Below, piece after piece: positions 52,971 to 62,345 of a stretch of DNA of 64,000 bases. The first letter of the stretch is position 1. The number at the start of each line of letters is the position of its first letter. The notes beneath the pieces are model-generated. The model was not told where the DNA came from. It ran no database searches and worked only from the letters and a program-made list of their open reading frames with translations. Made by a program: the position numbers and the translations under genes. Origin of the DNA: Xenorhabdus thuongxuanensis (GTDB taxonomy: Bacteria > Pseudomonadota > Gammaproteobacteria > Enterobacterales > Enterobacteriaceae); contig NZ_MKGR01000018.1 of the NCBI RefSeq assembly GCF_001908095.1, forward strand, positions 1 through 64,000, in the 5' to 3' direction.

Positions 52971-55325
52971 ATGTTATCCACGTCCAAAAAACATAAGCAA
53001 TCACAGCACAATTCTTTATCTTTCCATAAAGATGAACATCAGAATATCGCCAATAATGTAAGTGGAGGACATTCACATCACGATCACAGCCACGAACATT
53101 CGCATAACTCTCCTGCGCCAAATCATAGCCATTCCTGTTGCTCTACTGGCACAGCGCATTCCCATGAAAATAGCAGCACACACTGTTCACACGATCATGC
53201 ACATTCCATACAGGACAACTCTCTCACCGAATTAACAGCGAGACAGCGTTTTAATTGGACTATCCAAGGCATGGATTGCCCAAGCTGTGCAGGAAAGATC
53301 GAAAATGCCGTGAAAAAACTGCCAGAAGCCAAGCAAGTCAAGGTGTTGTTTACAACAGAGAAACTGGTTGTCGATGCTAATATTGATATTCGTGCTGCTG
53401 TTGAACAAGCGGTAAAACAGGCTGGCTTTAAAATCAAGGAGGCAAGTTCGGCATCTAAATTACCTCCAGCGGTCAATCACTGGAAGACTTTTTCCCCAAT
53501 CTTGGTTCTGGCCATCTTAATGTTTGTCAGTTGGGGAATATCAAAAGTCAGTGCTCCCACAGGGCAGATCGCTTTCATCATCACTACACTAATTGGGTTA
53601 TATCCGGTAGCAACCAAAGCCATCAAGCTGATCCGTTCTGGCACACCTTTCGCCATTGAAACTTTGATGAGTGTTGCTGCCATTGGTGCCTTATTTATTG
53701 ATGCCACCGCAGAAGCGGCAATGGTTATTCTCCTGTTCAAGTTAGGGGAGATTCTGGAATCCTATGCCGCCGGACGCGCACGTCGTGGCGTCAGTGCCTT
53801 GATGGCATTAGTTCCTGAACAAGCCCTACTAATTAAGGATGGAAAAAAGGAAACCGTGCCAGCAGCAGATCTGCGTCCGGGGGATATCATTGAAATCGCC
53901 CCTGGTGCTCGCTTACCTACCGATGCCGAACTATTCAGTTCATTTGCCAGTTTTGATGAAAGTGCCCTTACCGGTGAATCAATTCCAGTTGAGCGGCAGC
54001 AAGGAGAGAAAGTCGCCGCTGGTTGTCTTTCTGTCGATAGCGCTGTACAGATGAAGGTGATCTCTGAGCCTGGTCATAGTGCCATTGACCGCATCCTGCA
54101 ACTGATTGAAGAAGCAGAAGAGCGTCGTGCGCCGATTGAGCGTTTTATCGACCGATTCAGTCGCATCTACACTCCGCTGATTATCTTGTTCTCAGCATTG
54201 ATGGTATTGATCCCACCACTGTTTTTTGCCGGCTCATGGGAAACTTGGATCTATCGTGGTCTGACTCTGTTGTTAATTGGTTGTCCTTGTGCCTTGGTCA
54301 TCTCGACGCCTGCCGCAATTACTTCCGCACTGGCCGCTGCAACCCGTCGTGGTTCCCTAATCAAAGGTGGAGCGGCCTTGGAACAACTTGGTTCAGTGCA
54401 CACAATTGCACTGGATAAAACCGGAACCTTGACCGAAGGAAAACCCCAGGTTACTGAAATTGAACCGGTGGAAAATATCAGTGCAGAAACCTTGCTGGCA
54501 CTGGCTGGTGCCGTAGAAAGTGGCTCCCATCACCCACTGGCAAAAGCTATCCTGAATGCAGCAGAAAACAAAAATGTGACAATTGTTGAGGCTGAACATC
54601 GCAAGGCACTGGCTGGGATAGGGGTGGAAGGGCAATTATCGGGGCAAAGAATTCTCGTCGCAGCCCCTGGAAGATTGTCGGAAAATACCTTGTCCGCACA
54701 ATGGAAACAGAGAGTCACTGAACTGGAAAACAGTGGAAAAACAGCGGTTGCTGTCACTCAGAATGGGCAATTTATGGGACTGATAGCAATGCAAGATACT
54801 TTACGTCAGGATGCCATAGACGCTATCCGTACCCTGAAAAAACAAGGTGTCGAGGCAATAATGTTGACAGGAGATAATCCCCGTGCCGCAGCAGCTATTG
54901 CGAATCGGCTGGGCATTGATTATCGCGCAGGATTGTTGCCTGAAGATAAAGTGAAAGCGGTCACAGAATTGAACCAAAAACACCGCACCATGATGGTCGG
55001 CGATGGCATCAATGATGCCCCAGCCATGAAAGCCGCCAGTATTGGTGTTGCTATGGGCAGTGGTACTGATGTTGCGCTGGAAACAGCCGATGCCGCTCTG
55101 ACGCATAATCGACTGACTGGTTTACCTGAAATTATCGCTTTGTCTCGAACAACCCATTATAACATCCGTCAAAATATCACCATTGCATTAGGATTGAAGG
55201 CGATATTTCTTATCACGAGCCTATTGGGTATTACTGGGCTATGGATGGCAGTCCTGGCCGATTCGGGAGCTACGGCTTTGGTAACAGCAAATGCAGTGCG
55301 GCTGCTTAGGAGCAAATCACAGTAG
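52971..55325 (+). CDS. zntA: Zn/Cd/Pb-exporting P1B-type ATPase ZntA
   Basis: A 784-residue heavy-metal ATPase, longer than E. coli ZntA (732). Residues 33-79 are strikingly His-rich, with Cys pairs (for example SGGHSHHDHSHEHSHNSPAP). An HMA domain follows with the CxxC metal site C103-C106 (GMDCPSCAG). Eight membrane helices surround the CPC motif (about 437-439). The phosphorylated aspartate D482 lies in DKTGTLTEG, and hinge motifs GDGINDAPA and TGDNP are intact. It pumps Zn(II), Cd(II) and Pb(II) out of the cytoplasm. The His-rich tail may buffer or deliver zinc, which is inference. Confidence 0.97.
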   Translation: MLSTSKKHKQSQHNSLSFHKDEHQNIANNVSGGHSHHDHSHEHSHNSPAPNHSHSCCSTGTAHSHENSSTHCSHDHAHSIQDNSLTELTARQRFNWTIQGMDCPSCAGKIENAVKKLPEAKQVKVLFTTEKLVVDANIDIRAAVEQAVKQAGFKIKEASSASKLPPAVNHWKTFSPILVLAILMFVSWGISKVSAPTGQIAFIITTLIGLYPVATKAIKLIRSGTPFAIETLMSVAAIGALFIDATAEAAMVILLFKLGEILESYAAGRARRGVSALMALVPEQALLIKDGKKETVPAADLRPGDIIEIAPGARLPTDAELFSSFASFDESALTGESIPVERQQGEKVAAGCLSVDSAVQMKVISEPGHSAIDRILQLIEEAEERRAPIERFIDRFSRIYTPLIILFSALMVLIPPLFFAGSWETWIYRGLTLLLIGCPCALVISTPAAITSALAAATRRGSLIKGGAALEQLGSVHTIALDKTGTLTEGKPQVTEIEPVENISAETLLALAGAVESGSHHPLAKAILNAAENKNVTIVEAEHRKALAGIGVEGQLSGQRILVAAPGRLSENTLSAQWKQRVTELENSGKTAVAVTQNGQFMGLIAMQDTLRQDAIDAIRTLKKQGVEAIMLTGDNPRAAAAIANRLGIDYRAGLLPEDKVKAVTELNQKHRTMMVGDGINDAPAMKAASIGVAMGSGTDVALETADAALTHNRLTGLPEIIALSRTTHYNIRQNITIALGLKAIFLITSLLGITGLWMAVLADSGATALVTANAVRLLRSKSQ

Positions 55326-55366
55326 CAATAAATGGAACATTAACCTAAAAAGAAAATAACAAATCG

Positions 55367-55397
55367 AAAAGGTGCATGTTAATACTCTGCACCTTTT
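55367..55397 (+). terminator. zntA terminator
   Basis: AAAAGGTGCA (55367-55376) and TGCACCTTTT (55388-55397) form a perfect 10-bp stem, with A- and T-rich flanks on both strands. It lies 42 bp after zntA. Confidence 0.85.
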
Positions 55398-55538
55398 CAA
55401 AATCATAATTAATTAAAAAGATTGCTATTAAGGAAAAAGAAATATGGCATCTAGCGAGGTGATAATTGACCAAATGCCACATTTAGAGCCTAGCACAGTC
55501 CATTTTTTCTGCCAGTTAATAATATAATCTTTTCTCAA

Positions 55539-55793
55539 TTAAACAGAATATTCGCTTTTTTTGAGCAGGTATCGATAAGGAGTTTGCGCTGTTTCTTGGG
55601 CGATCAGCGCATGATCCATAAAGCGACAGAACCCTGGAATATCTCGGGTTGTTGCCGGATCATCCGCAATGATCAACAACGTCTGACCAGCAGTCATATG
55701 ACGGACTGTCTTGCGCACCATCATTACTGGTTCCGGACAACGTAATCCCAACGTATCAAGTGTCTTGTCAGGATTAGCAAAAACATCGGACAT
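55539..55793 (-). CDS. tusA: Sulfur-carrier protein TusA
   Basis: An 84-residue protein that takes sulfur from IscS and passes it to TusBCD for tRNA 2-thiouridine synthesis and to molybdenum-cofactor steps. I start at [20 protein letters not shown] (55793). The longer upstream frame begins at 55997 and has no family support. The carrier cysteine is C19 in [12 protein letters not shown]. It is divergent from yhhQ, as in E. coli (formerly sirA). Confidence 0.96.
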   Translation of the reverse strand: MSDVFANPDKTLDTLGLRCPEPVMMVRKTVRHMTAGQTLLIIADDPATTRDIPGFCRFMDHALIAQETAQTPYRYLLKKSEYSV

Positions 55794-55960
55794 AACAATC
55801 TCTGTAGGTTCAAACAATCTATGGCAATGGATTATATTACAAAATATCGTCAACTGCTGTACTTTACTTTTATTACGTAATAAACGTATGATCCGGCAAC
55901 CTAAGCTCAGGTACATTATTTTTTTGGGTTCCCTCACCCCATTCACCAAAAAGGTACAAT

Positions 55961-56629
55961 ATGCTGCAATTGACTGCACAACAGCGAGCCACTGCATTGA
56001 TTTGGCTTTCGCTTTTTCACATTTTGATCATTACTTCCAGTAACTATCTGGTGCAATTACCCGTCTCCATTTTTGGTTTTCACACCACTTGGGGAGCATT
56101 TACATTTCCCTTTATCTTTTTGGCAACTGACCTGACTGTACGTATTTATGGTGCGCCATTGGCTCGACGGATCATTATTTCCGTTATGCTGCCAGCATTG
56201 CTGATCTCTTACCTGATTTCAGCTCTATTTTTCCAGGGAACCTGGCAGGGATTCGGTATATTGGGAACCTTTAATGTGTTTGTCGCCCGCATTGCCGCAG
56301 CTAGCTTTATGGCCTATGTGCTCGGTCAGATATTGGATGTTGGTGTCTTCAATCGTCTTCGCCAGAAACGCCGCTGGTGGATAGCGCCAGCTACCGCCAT
56401 GTTTTTTGGTAATATGTTAGATACACTGGCCTTTTTCTTTATCGCCTTTTACCGCAGCACGGATGCATTTATGGCAACCCACTGGGTAGAAATTGCGTTA
56501 GTGGATTATGCTTTCAAACTGTTTATTTGCATGCTGTTCTTCCTGCCAGCTTATGGCATTCTGTTAAATTTGATCCTGAAATATTTTTTCGCTCAAACAG
56601 AAGTTAAAACTCTGGTCAAGGCCAACTAA
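55961..56629 (+). CDS. yhhQ: Queuosine-precursor transporter YhhQ
   Basis: A 222-residue membrane protein with six helices, close to E. coli YhhQ ([41 protein letters not shown]). It imports queuine precursors preQ0 and preQ1 for tRNA modification. Positioned divergent from tusA. Confidence 0.96.
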   Translation: MLQLTAQQRATALIWLSLFHILIITSSNYLVQLPVSIFGFHTTWGAFTFPFIFLATDLTVRIYGAPLARRIIISVMLPALLISYLISALFFQGTWQGFGILGTFNVFVARIAAASFMAYVLGQILDVGVFNRLRQKRRWWIAPATAMFFGNMLDTLAFFFIAFYRSTDAFMATHWVEIALVDYAFKLFICMLFFLPAYGILLNLILKYFFAQTEVKTLVKAN

Positions 56630-56634
56630 AAAAT

Positions 56635-56663
56635 GGCACCCTGATTGAATTAATCAGGGTGCC
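56635..56663 (+). terminator. Hairpin after yhhQ
   Basis: GGCACCCTGATT (56635-56646) and its complement (56652-56663) form a perfect 12-bp stem with a 5-nt loop immediately after yhhQ. No long T tract follows, so termination is probable but not certain. Confidence 0.65.
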
Positions 56664-56832
56664 AGGTGTCAATTGTTCCGCCAGTATTTCCTCTCAAATC
56701 ACTCATTTCCTGCTTTTGCTCATAACTTCTCTGTTATTTTGCCGTATAGTGTGGATGGGCAGTTCGTAACCTGCCCTATACCTGTATTGTGACACTCTAT
56801 GCCTAGTTTCCAGTAAAGAAGGAATATTTCTT

Positions 56833-57933
56833 ATGCTGAAAGTGATCCAGTCTCCATCCAAATATATCCAAGGGCCAGGTGCGTTATCTCACATTGGTCG
56901 ATACACTAAAATGCTTGCCGACCACGTCTTCGTGATTGCCGATAATTTCGTGATGAACCTTATTGGAGATACCGTCAGCAAGAGTTTAGAAGAACACGAA
57001 GTGACTAGCCATTTCGAACTTTTCAATGGTGAGTGCAGCCGTAATGAGATCTATCGCTTGTCTGCCATTTTGTTGGAACAGCAATGTCAGGCTGTCATCG
57101 GGATCGGGGGAGGAAAAACGATTGATACTGCCAAGGCTGTTGCATACGAATCCCAAATACCCGTAATTATTTCTCCTACCCTTGCTTCAACCGATGCACC
57201 GACCAGTGCCCTTTCTGTTCTTTATACTGAACTCGGTGAATTCGACAGCTATCTGTTCTATCCACAAAACCCAAATATCGTGCTAATGGATACTAATGTC
57301 ATTGCCAAAGCACCAGTTCGCCTGCTTGTCGCAGGTATGGGGGATGCACTCGCCACCTATTTTGAGGCACGAGCCAACAGTACAGCCCACAAACCAACCA
57401 TGGCCGGCGGTGCGACATCCACCACAGGTTTGGCGTTAGCAAAACTGTGTTATGAAACTTTGCTGGCGGAAGGTTACAAAGCAAAACTGGCGGTAGAAGC
57501 AGGCGTCAGTACACCAGCAGTTGAAAATATTGTGGAAGCCAATACCTATCTCAGTGGCATTGGTTTTGAAAGTGCGGGATTGGCAGCGGCTCACGCTATC
57601 CACAATGGCTTTACCGTGCTGGAAGAGTGTCATCACCTCTACCACGGCGAAAAAGTCGCGTTTGGAACCCTGACACAATTGCTCTTAGAAAATAGCCCAA
57701 GTGAAGAGTTGGAAGCCGTGCTCGATTTCTGTGTACAGGTCGGGCTACCAGTCACACTGGAGCAATTGGGCTTACGTGATAATGAGAAACTGCATCAAAA
57801 AATCATGCAAGTCGCTATTGCAAGTTGTGCCGAGGGTGAAACCATTCACAATATGCCATTTGTTGTGACACCAGAACAAGTTTACGCTGCAATTTTGGCC
57901 GCAGACCAAGTGGGCAAAGATTGGTTGTATTAA
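56833..57933 (+). CDS. gldA: Glycerol dehydrogenase (NAD-dependent)
   Basis: A 366-residue iron/zinc-type dehydrogenase that interconverts glycerol and dihydroxyacetone. The NAD-binding GIGGGKTIDTAKAVA and metal ligands are visible: the D in STDAPTS region, H in AAHAIHNGF and H in HHLYHGEKVAFG. Start MLKVIQSPSKYIQGPG matches the family. glpT lies 4.4 kb further on, so glycerol-related genes flank the second NRPS locus on both sides. Confidence 0.96.
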   Translation: MLKVIQSPSKYIQGPGALSHIGRYTKMLADHVFVIADNFVMNLIGDTVSKSLEEHEVTSHFELFNGECSRNEIYRLSAILLEQQCQAVIGIGGGKTIDTAKAVAYESQIPVIISPTLASTDAPTSALSVLYTELGEFDSYLFYPQNPNIVLMDTNVIAKAPVRLLVAGMGDALATYFEARANSTAHKPTMAGGATSTTGLALAKLCYETLLAEGYKAKLAVEAGVSTPAVENIVEANTYLSGIGFESAGLAAAHAIHNGFTVLEECHHLYHGEKVAFGTLTQLLLENSPSEELEAVLDFCVQVGLPVTLEQLGLRDNEKLHQKIMQVAIASCAEGETIHNMPFVVTPEQVYAAILAADQVGKDWLY

Positions 57934-57965
57934 GTGATTGCGAAATGGAATAAGGCAGAAATAAG

Positions 57966-57995
57966 ATGGGCATGAACCCGCAGGAACATGCCCAT
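57966..57995. terminator. Hairpin between convergent gldA and mbtH-like gene
   Basis: ATGGGCATG (57966-57974) and CATGCCCAT (57987-57995) form a 9-bp perfect stem. It lies between the stop codons of convergent genes. No T tract, so it is a tentative terminator. Confidence 0.5.
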
Positions 57996-58025
57996 AATTT
58001 GATTAACGATGTCAGCCAGTGATAT

Positions 58026-58208
58026 CTATTTTGTTGGCTCCTGCCAAATCTTAGCGATATAACTCAAGCATTCTTCTTTCGTTCCTGTTCTGCCGATTGC
58101 TATCCATCCCATCGGGATTTCATACTCAACTGGCCAGACTGAATACTGCTTTTTACCATTAATAACGATCATCCACTTCATAGCATCGTTTCCGGTTAAC
58201 TGTTCCAT
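58026..58208 (-). CDS. MbtH-like NRPS chaperone
   Basis: A 60-residue MbtH-domain protein that activates adenylation domains by binding them. The signature is visible: NGKKQYSVWP, five residues, PMGW, then LSYIAKIW, with all three tryptophans. The usual TDxRP ending is replaced by QEPTK. It overlaps the end of the A-T-reductase gene by 13 bp, so it is co-translated and most likely serves that enzyme. It may also help the five-module NRPS 18 kb away. A shorter start at MKWMIVINGKKQ (58181) is possible. Confidence 0.9.
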   Translation of the reverse strand: MEQLTGNDAMKWMIVINGKKQYSVWPVEYEIPMGWIAIGRTGTKEECLSYIAKIWQEPTK

Positions 58209-61200
58209 GATACAACCTCCCTTTTGAAACGTTCTGAAAGGGTAGCCGGTAAGAATCCCGTACCGATCAGGTAACGCAATACCCGATGGACGTATTCAGC
58301 CGTAATTGTCGGGCAACGGATATGACTTCCCGCTAACCCTGCCAGCGTATTTTTCAGTTCCAATTCAGGGCGGCATTCATCAACATAAACCGGATCTAGT
58401 GCACGATAAGGTCTTTCAGTCATATCTCTGATCAGTGGGATTAAGGGATACAATGGATGAGTATCATCTAGCGCCAGGATCTTATCTTTACCCTCATTCA
58501 ATGGCACCGGATTGAGGATATAACCAAAATCTTGCACCCAACCGAAAAATTGCTGGGTAGAAACCTGCTGTGGGTTGAACAGATTAAAGAATTTCCCATT
58601 GGATGCCGGCTGTTTGGAGATATGCACCAGTGAAGCCGCCACATAATCAACCGGAACGATATCCAGCAATAGAGCATGGTCGGGATAAAAACCCATCGCC
58701 AAATAACCTTTCAAGGAGGCGATCAGATAATCATTAACCTGTACCGCTCCTGTAAGGGTATGTCCGAGGATCAACCCTGGCCGATAAATGCTAACGGGAA
58801 CGCCCCTTTGACGGGCAATATTAATGATCCCTTCAGATACCCATTTACTTCCTGAATAACCGGAAGGATCACAAACCGACTCACTCATGGCACGATCATC
58901 TTCCATATAGGGGCGAGGCGACTGCGTGGCATACAGTGCGTTTACAGAAGAGACATAGTGAAAATGTTTCAAGCGCGCAGTACAGGCCAACTCCAATGCT
59001 GTTCGAGTACCGTCAACGTTGATGTTTTTCAGAGCACTATAAGGATAGATGAAATTAACCAACGCTCCGTTGTGGTAAATAACATCAACCTCTTCTGCCA
59101 GTTGCATCCATGACTCCGGTAACAAACCAAAACGCGGCTGGCCCAAATCACCGATGATAAAATCTACACGCTCAAGCCCATTACCTGCATCAATATGGTA
59201 CTTTTTGAATCCTGATTTGATTCTTTCACGGGCATGTTCTGCATCAGATGCACGGCACAAGCAAATAATTCTGGCCGAGGTCTGTTTCAGCAACTGCTCC
59301 AGCAAGTGCAGCCCAAGATATCCGGTCGCGCCTGTCAGTAATACTTTATCTGGCTGATACCAATTGGCATGAGCTAACCCATCAGGACAAACCCTTTCTG
59401 TCAGATAAACATCATTCCTGAGCGTCTCAGCATGCTGACGAATTAACGCTTCACTATGGTATGTTCCTACAAGCTGAGCAGGGTTTGCCTGACGTTCAGC
59501 GATCATTTCATCCAGGATAGCGGCTATTCTGGCAACCGTCGGCTCAACATAGATTGCAGAAATCGGAACCCTCAGTGAAAACGCTTTTTCAATGTGCTCT
59601 ACCATGCGGGCGACAAGGATAGAGTTTCCCCCGATTTGGAAGAAATCATCCGTGATACCGAATACATCCGTTCCCAGTAAACCACACCAAATTTCATAAA
59701 CACGTTTTTCCGTTTCAATGCGCGGCTGTACTCTGTCATAGCTGGCATTTAATCGTTCCGCAACGTCTTCCAGTCGCTTTTTATCTCTTTTGCCACTGCT
59801 TGTCAGTGGAATATAGGGAATACGGTAATATTCAGTAGGTATCCAGGCTTCATGCAGCACTTCCCTGAGAGAGCGTTGAATTTTGCGAACCCAATCCTCC
59901 GGCACAACCAGGTTGGGATTGAACAGTATAAATGCCTGGAGCCTGGCAAAATCACCACTACCAGCGACTCGAATAATGGCATCCTGTACGCCATTTTGTT
60001 TTCTCAATGCAATTTCTATCTCACCTAACTCGATTCGATATCCCCGCACTTTCACCTGATCATCTTGCCTCCCCATATAAATGAAGGTGCCATCTTCAAG
60101 CATACGTGCCATATCTCCCGTCAAATAGGCTCTTTTACCTTTTCGGGTTATGTCAGGGACATATCTTTTAGCCGTTTCGATTGAGTTATTGCGATAGCCT
60201 GCGGTCACGCCCAATCCACCGACAAGAATTTCTCCTACAGTTCCTTTGGGAACTGGTCGCAGATATTGATCGACAATCGTGATACTGGTGCCTGGAATAG
60301 GGCCATCCAGTTGAACGTTATCGCCTTTTTTCATACAAAACGCCGTTGACCAGATGGTTGTTTCCGTTGGGCCATAGACGTTCCATAATGTGCCTCCGGT
60401 AGCTGTCAGTTGATCTGCCAGATCTTGTGACAATGCCTCCCCTCCGCAAAGCATGCCCATTTCCGGGCGAGGTTTCCATCCCGCATTCAAGGCCATTGAC
60501 CAAGTAACCGGTGTTGCCTGGGCGAAAGTGAACTGCGGAGCTGACAGGGTTTCAGACAGCACCATCGCATCACGTTGGGTGTCGATTGAAGCGATGTAGA
60601 TACTGCCACCATGCACTACGGTTAGCAGCAATTCCAGGACTGAGATATCAAAAGAGAACGTAGTCAATGCCAACATCTGGTCATGCTGGCGGATTGATAA
60701 CAGCTTGCCAAATCCGCATAGGCAAGCAGCCAGATTGTCATGTTGAACTTGCACTGCTTTTGGCAACCCTGTAGAGCCAGAAGTGAACATCACATAAGCC
60801 GGATGATCACCCAACACAGGGATATCAATACGCTCTGCTGTTTCAGCTTTGGCTGTCCTCTTTAAAATAGTATTCATGGGAATTAATGTTGATGCTTTAA
60901 GCCCCGCCGAGACCGTATCATCAGACACCAAAATACTTTCCGGCAGACTAGCGAGAATATCGTTCAAGCGTTTTTCTGGCATCATGGTATTCAAGGGGAT
61001 ATACACTGCCCCAATTCTCCAAATAGCCTGCATGGTTATAAACCATGAAATACCTCGCTGGGCCGCAATGGCAACATTGCTACCCATTTTGGCACCGTAG
61101 TGAAGCAAAACATGTGCCGCATTCTCAATACGTTGATCCAATTGACCAAATGTCAGCGTTTCATGAGGATCAGAAACAGCTATCTCATTGGGTATACCTT

Positions 61201-61363
61201 TTGCCAACTTAGCTAACCGAGAAGGAACGTTCTTAAACCACGGTTCTAGTTCTGCTGTCATGTAACTGATATTACAATTAAACTCAGGTTCAACAGCAGA
61301 AGATTTTTTTTGCCCAGTAGTAAATGCTGTGTGTAATATTGCCTTGTGTGTGTAAGTATTCAT
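58196..61363 (-). CDS. One-module NRPS: adenylation-thiolation-thioester reductase (A-T-R)
   Basis: A 1055-residue NRPS, starting at MNTYTHKAILHTAF with GAGAG upstream (61363). A longer frame begins at 61462. There is no condensation domain. The A domain has YVMFTSGSTGLPKA, YGPTETT and YLTGDMAR. The carrier serine is ~581 in QIGGNSI. The reductase has an NAD(P)H loop near residue 677 (LLTGATGYLG) and YxxxK at about 836 (GYSGSKW). The 10-residue code reads DILALGVIWK, nearest in memory to glycine-like codes but uncertain. It should activate one amino acid and release it reductively as an aldehyde. Such aldehydes dimerise to dihydropyrazines or imines. Operon with the MbtH-like gene. Confidence 0.9.
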   Translation of the reverse strand: MNTYTHKAILHTAFTTGQKKSSAVEPEFNCNISYMTAELEPWFKNVPSRLAKLAKGIPNEIAVSDPHETLTFGQLDQRIENAAHVLLHYGAKMGSNVAIAAQRGISWFITMQAIWRIGAVYIPLNTMMPEKRLNDILASLPESILVSDDTVSAGLKASTLIPMNTILKRTAKAETAERIDIPVLGDHPAYVMFTSGSTGLPKAVQVQHDNLAACLCGFGKLLSIRQHDQMLALTTFSFDISVLELLLTVVHGGSIYIASIDTQRDAMVLSETLSAPQFTFAQATPVTWSMALNAGWKPRPEMGMLCGGEALSQDLADQLTATGGTLWNVYGPTETTIWSTAFCMKKGDNVQLDGPIPGTSITIVDQYLRPVPKGTVGEILVGGLGVTAGYRNNSIETAKRYVPDITRKGKRAYLTGDMARMLEDGTFIYMGRQDDQVKVRGYRIELGEIEIALRKQNGVQDAIIRVAGSGDFARLQAFILFNPNLVVPEDWVRKIQRSLREVLHEAWIPTEYYRIPYIPLTSSGKRDKKRLEDVAERLNASYDRVQPRIETEKRVYEIWCGLLGTDVFGITDDFFQIGGNSILVARMVEHIEKAFSLRVPISAIYVEPTVARIAAILDEMIAERQANPAQLVGTYHSEALIRQHAETLRNDVYLTERVCPDGLAHANWYQPDKVLLTGATGYLGLHLLEQLLKQTSARIICLCRASDAEHARERIKSGFKKYHIDAGNGLERVDFIIGDLGQPRFGLLPESWMQLAEEVDVIYHNGALVNFIYPYSALKNINVDGTRTALELACTARLKHFHYVSSVNALYATQSPRPYMEDDRAMSESVCDPSGYSGSKWVSEGIINIARQRGVPVSIYRPGLILGHTLTGAVQVNDYLIASLKGYLAMGFYPDHALLLDIVPVDYVAASLVHISKQPASNGKFFNLFNPQQVSTQQFFGWVQDFGYILNPVPLNEGKDKILALDDTHPLYPLIPLIRDMTERPYRALDPVYVDECRPELELKNTLAGLAGSHIRCPTITAEYVHRVLRYLIGTGFLPATLSERFKREVVSWNS

Positions 61364-62345
61364 AATGATGCTCTCATTCTGAGCCCCATTGGTTTCATCA
61401 TTTTTTGTGATGAATAGAGGCATCAATGCTGGTAGTCGTGATCTTCCAATTTTTGTCTGCATTCAGTATTTTCAAATACCTTATGTTGACGTTAACTGGA
61501 TCAGAAAAATAAATTGCAAAAAATTATTGCAAATTTAATAAATATATTAATTAGTATTAATTTGTAATCTTTTATTAATTAAATAATCAACTTAAACAAA
61601 GCCAATCATTATTTGGAAGACAGAGTGTATTACGCCTATACAATCTGCAACCAATTTCAATTAACATGTTGATATTATTATATTTTACCTCATAAAATAG
61701 TCACCCAACACTGCATAAAAACTGCGATCATGAACATGAATAACTATTTGTAGTAATATCCATCATTTTGAATTTTAATTTCAAACATTTTATTTATAAC
61801 TGCGTTATAAAAAACGCAAAGCATGTAAATAAAAAATAAATCACATGAGAAAATGAGAATGTTATTTAAAACACTATTAGGCAAAGAATACACAACTGGT
61901 TAAAAGAATCAGACAGAAAGATACCAACAGTTATTTATTAAATAACTTTTATAATAGGGATGTTTGTGTGGGTTATATTTATCTGACTTTTTCATGATGA
62001 CTACATCAGACATATTTCCCTAATAATAATGAGCTTTTATTTGGTCGAGAATGTATACAAACTTTAAACGTGCAAAAAATAAAAAATAAGCAAAAAGGCC
62101 GTTTATTGTGACACTTATCACACTAACATAAATAAATTGTATTCAAAAAAAGTGCTAAATCACTCAAAATTATCGACTTTGCGAAATTATATCTATATGT
62201 TAGCGACACCTCACAGTCATACAAGGTTGTTTTCAGCTAATATTAGCTTCGATATAGAAAATAAATAGCTAAAATTTTTCGTTTAACGCCATCATTGTTT
62301 GATGGTGGTGATTCGCTCATACAAAAGTCACGTGGAGACAAAAAT
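61364..62345. other. AT-rich divergent intergenic region, A-T-R synthetase/glpT
   Basis: Nearly 1 kb of AT-rich DNA between two divergent genes without a credible ORF. It holds the promoters of both, and a consensus CRP site near its glpT side. I cannot place GlpR operators with confidence. Confidence 0.55.
62107..62122 (+). promoter_or_regulatory. CRP site upstream of glpT
   Basis: TGTGA-CACTTA-TCACA is a perfect match to the CRP core consensus. It lies about 225 bp before the glpT start. It fits the known CRP control of glpT in E. coli. Its distance leaves room for a promoter in between. Confidence 0.6.

Noticed and set aside
55794-55997. N-terminal extension of tusA
   Set aside because: The first 68 residues of the longer frame overlap the yhhQ promoter and have no family similarity. 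The start at 55793 gives the standard length.
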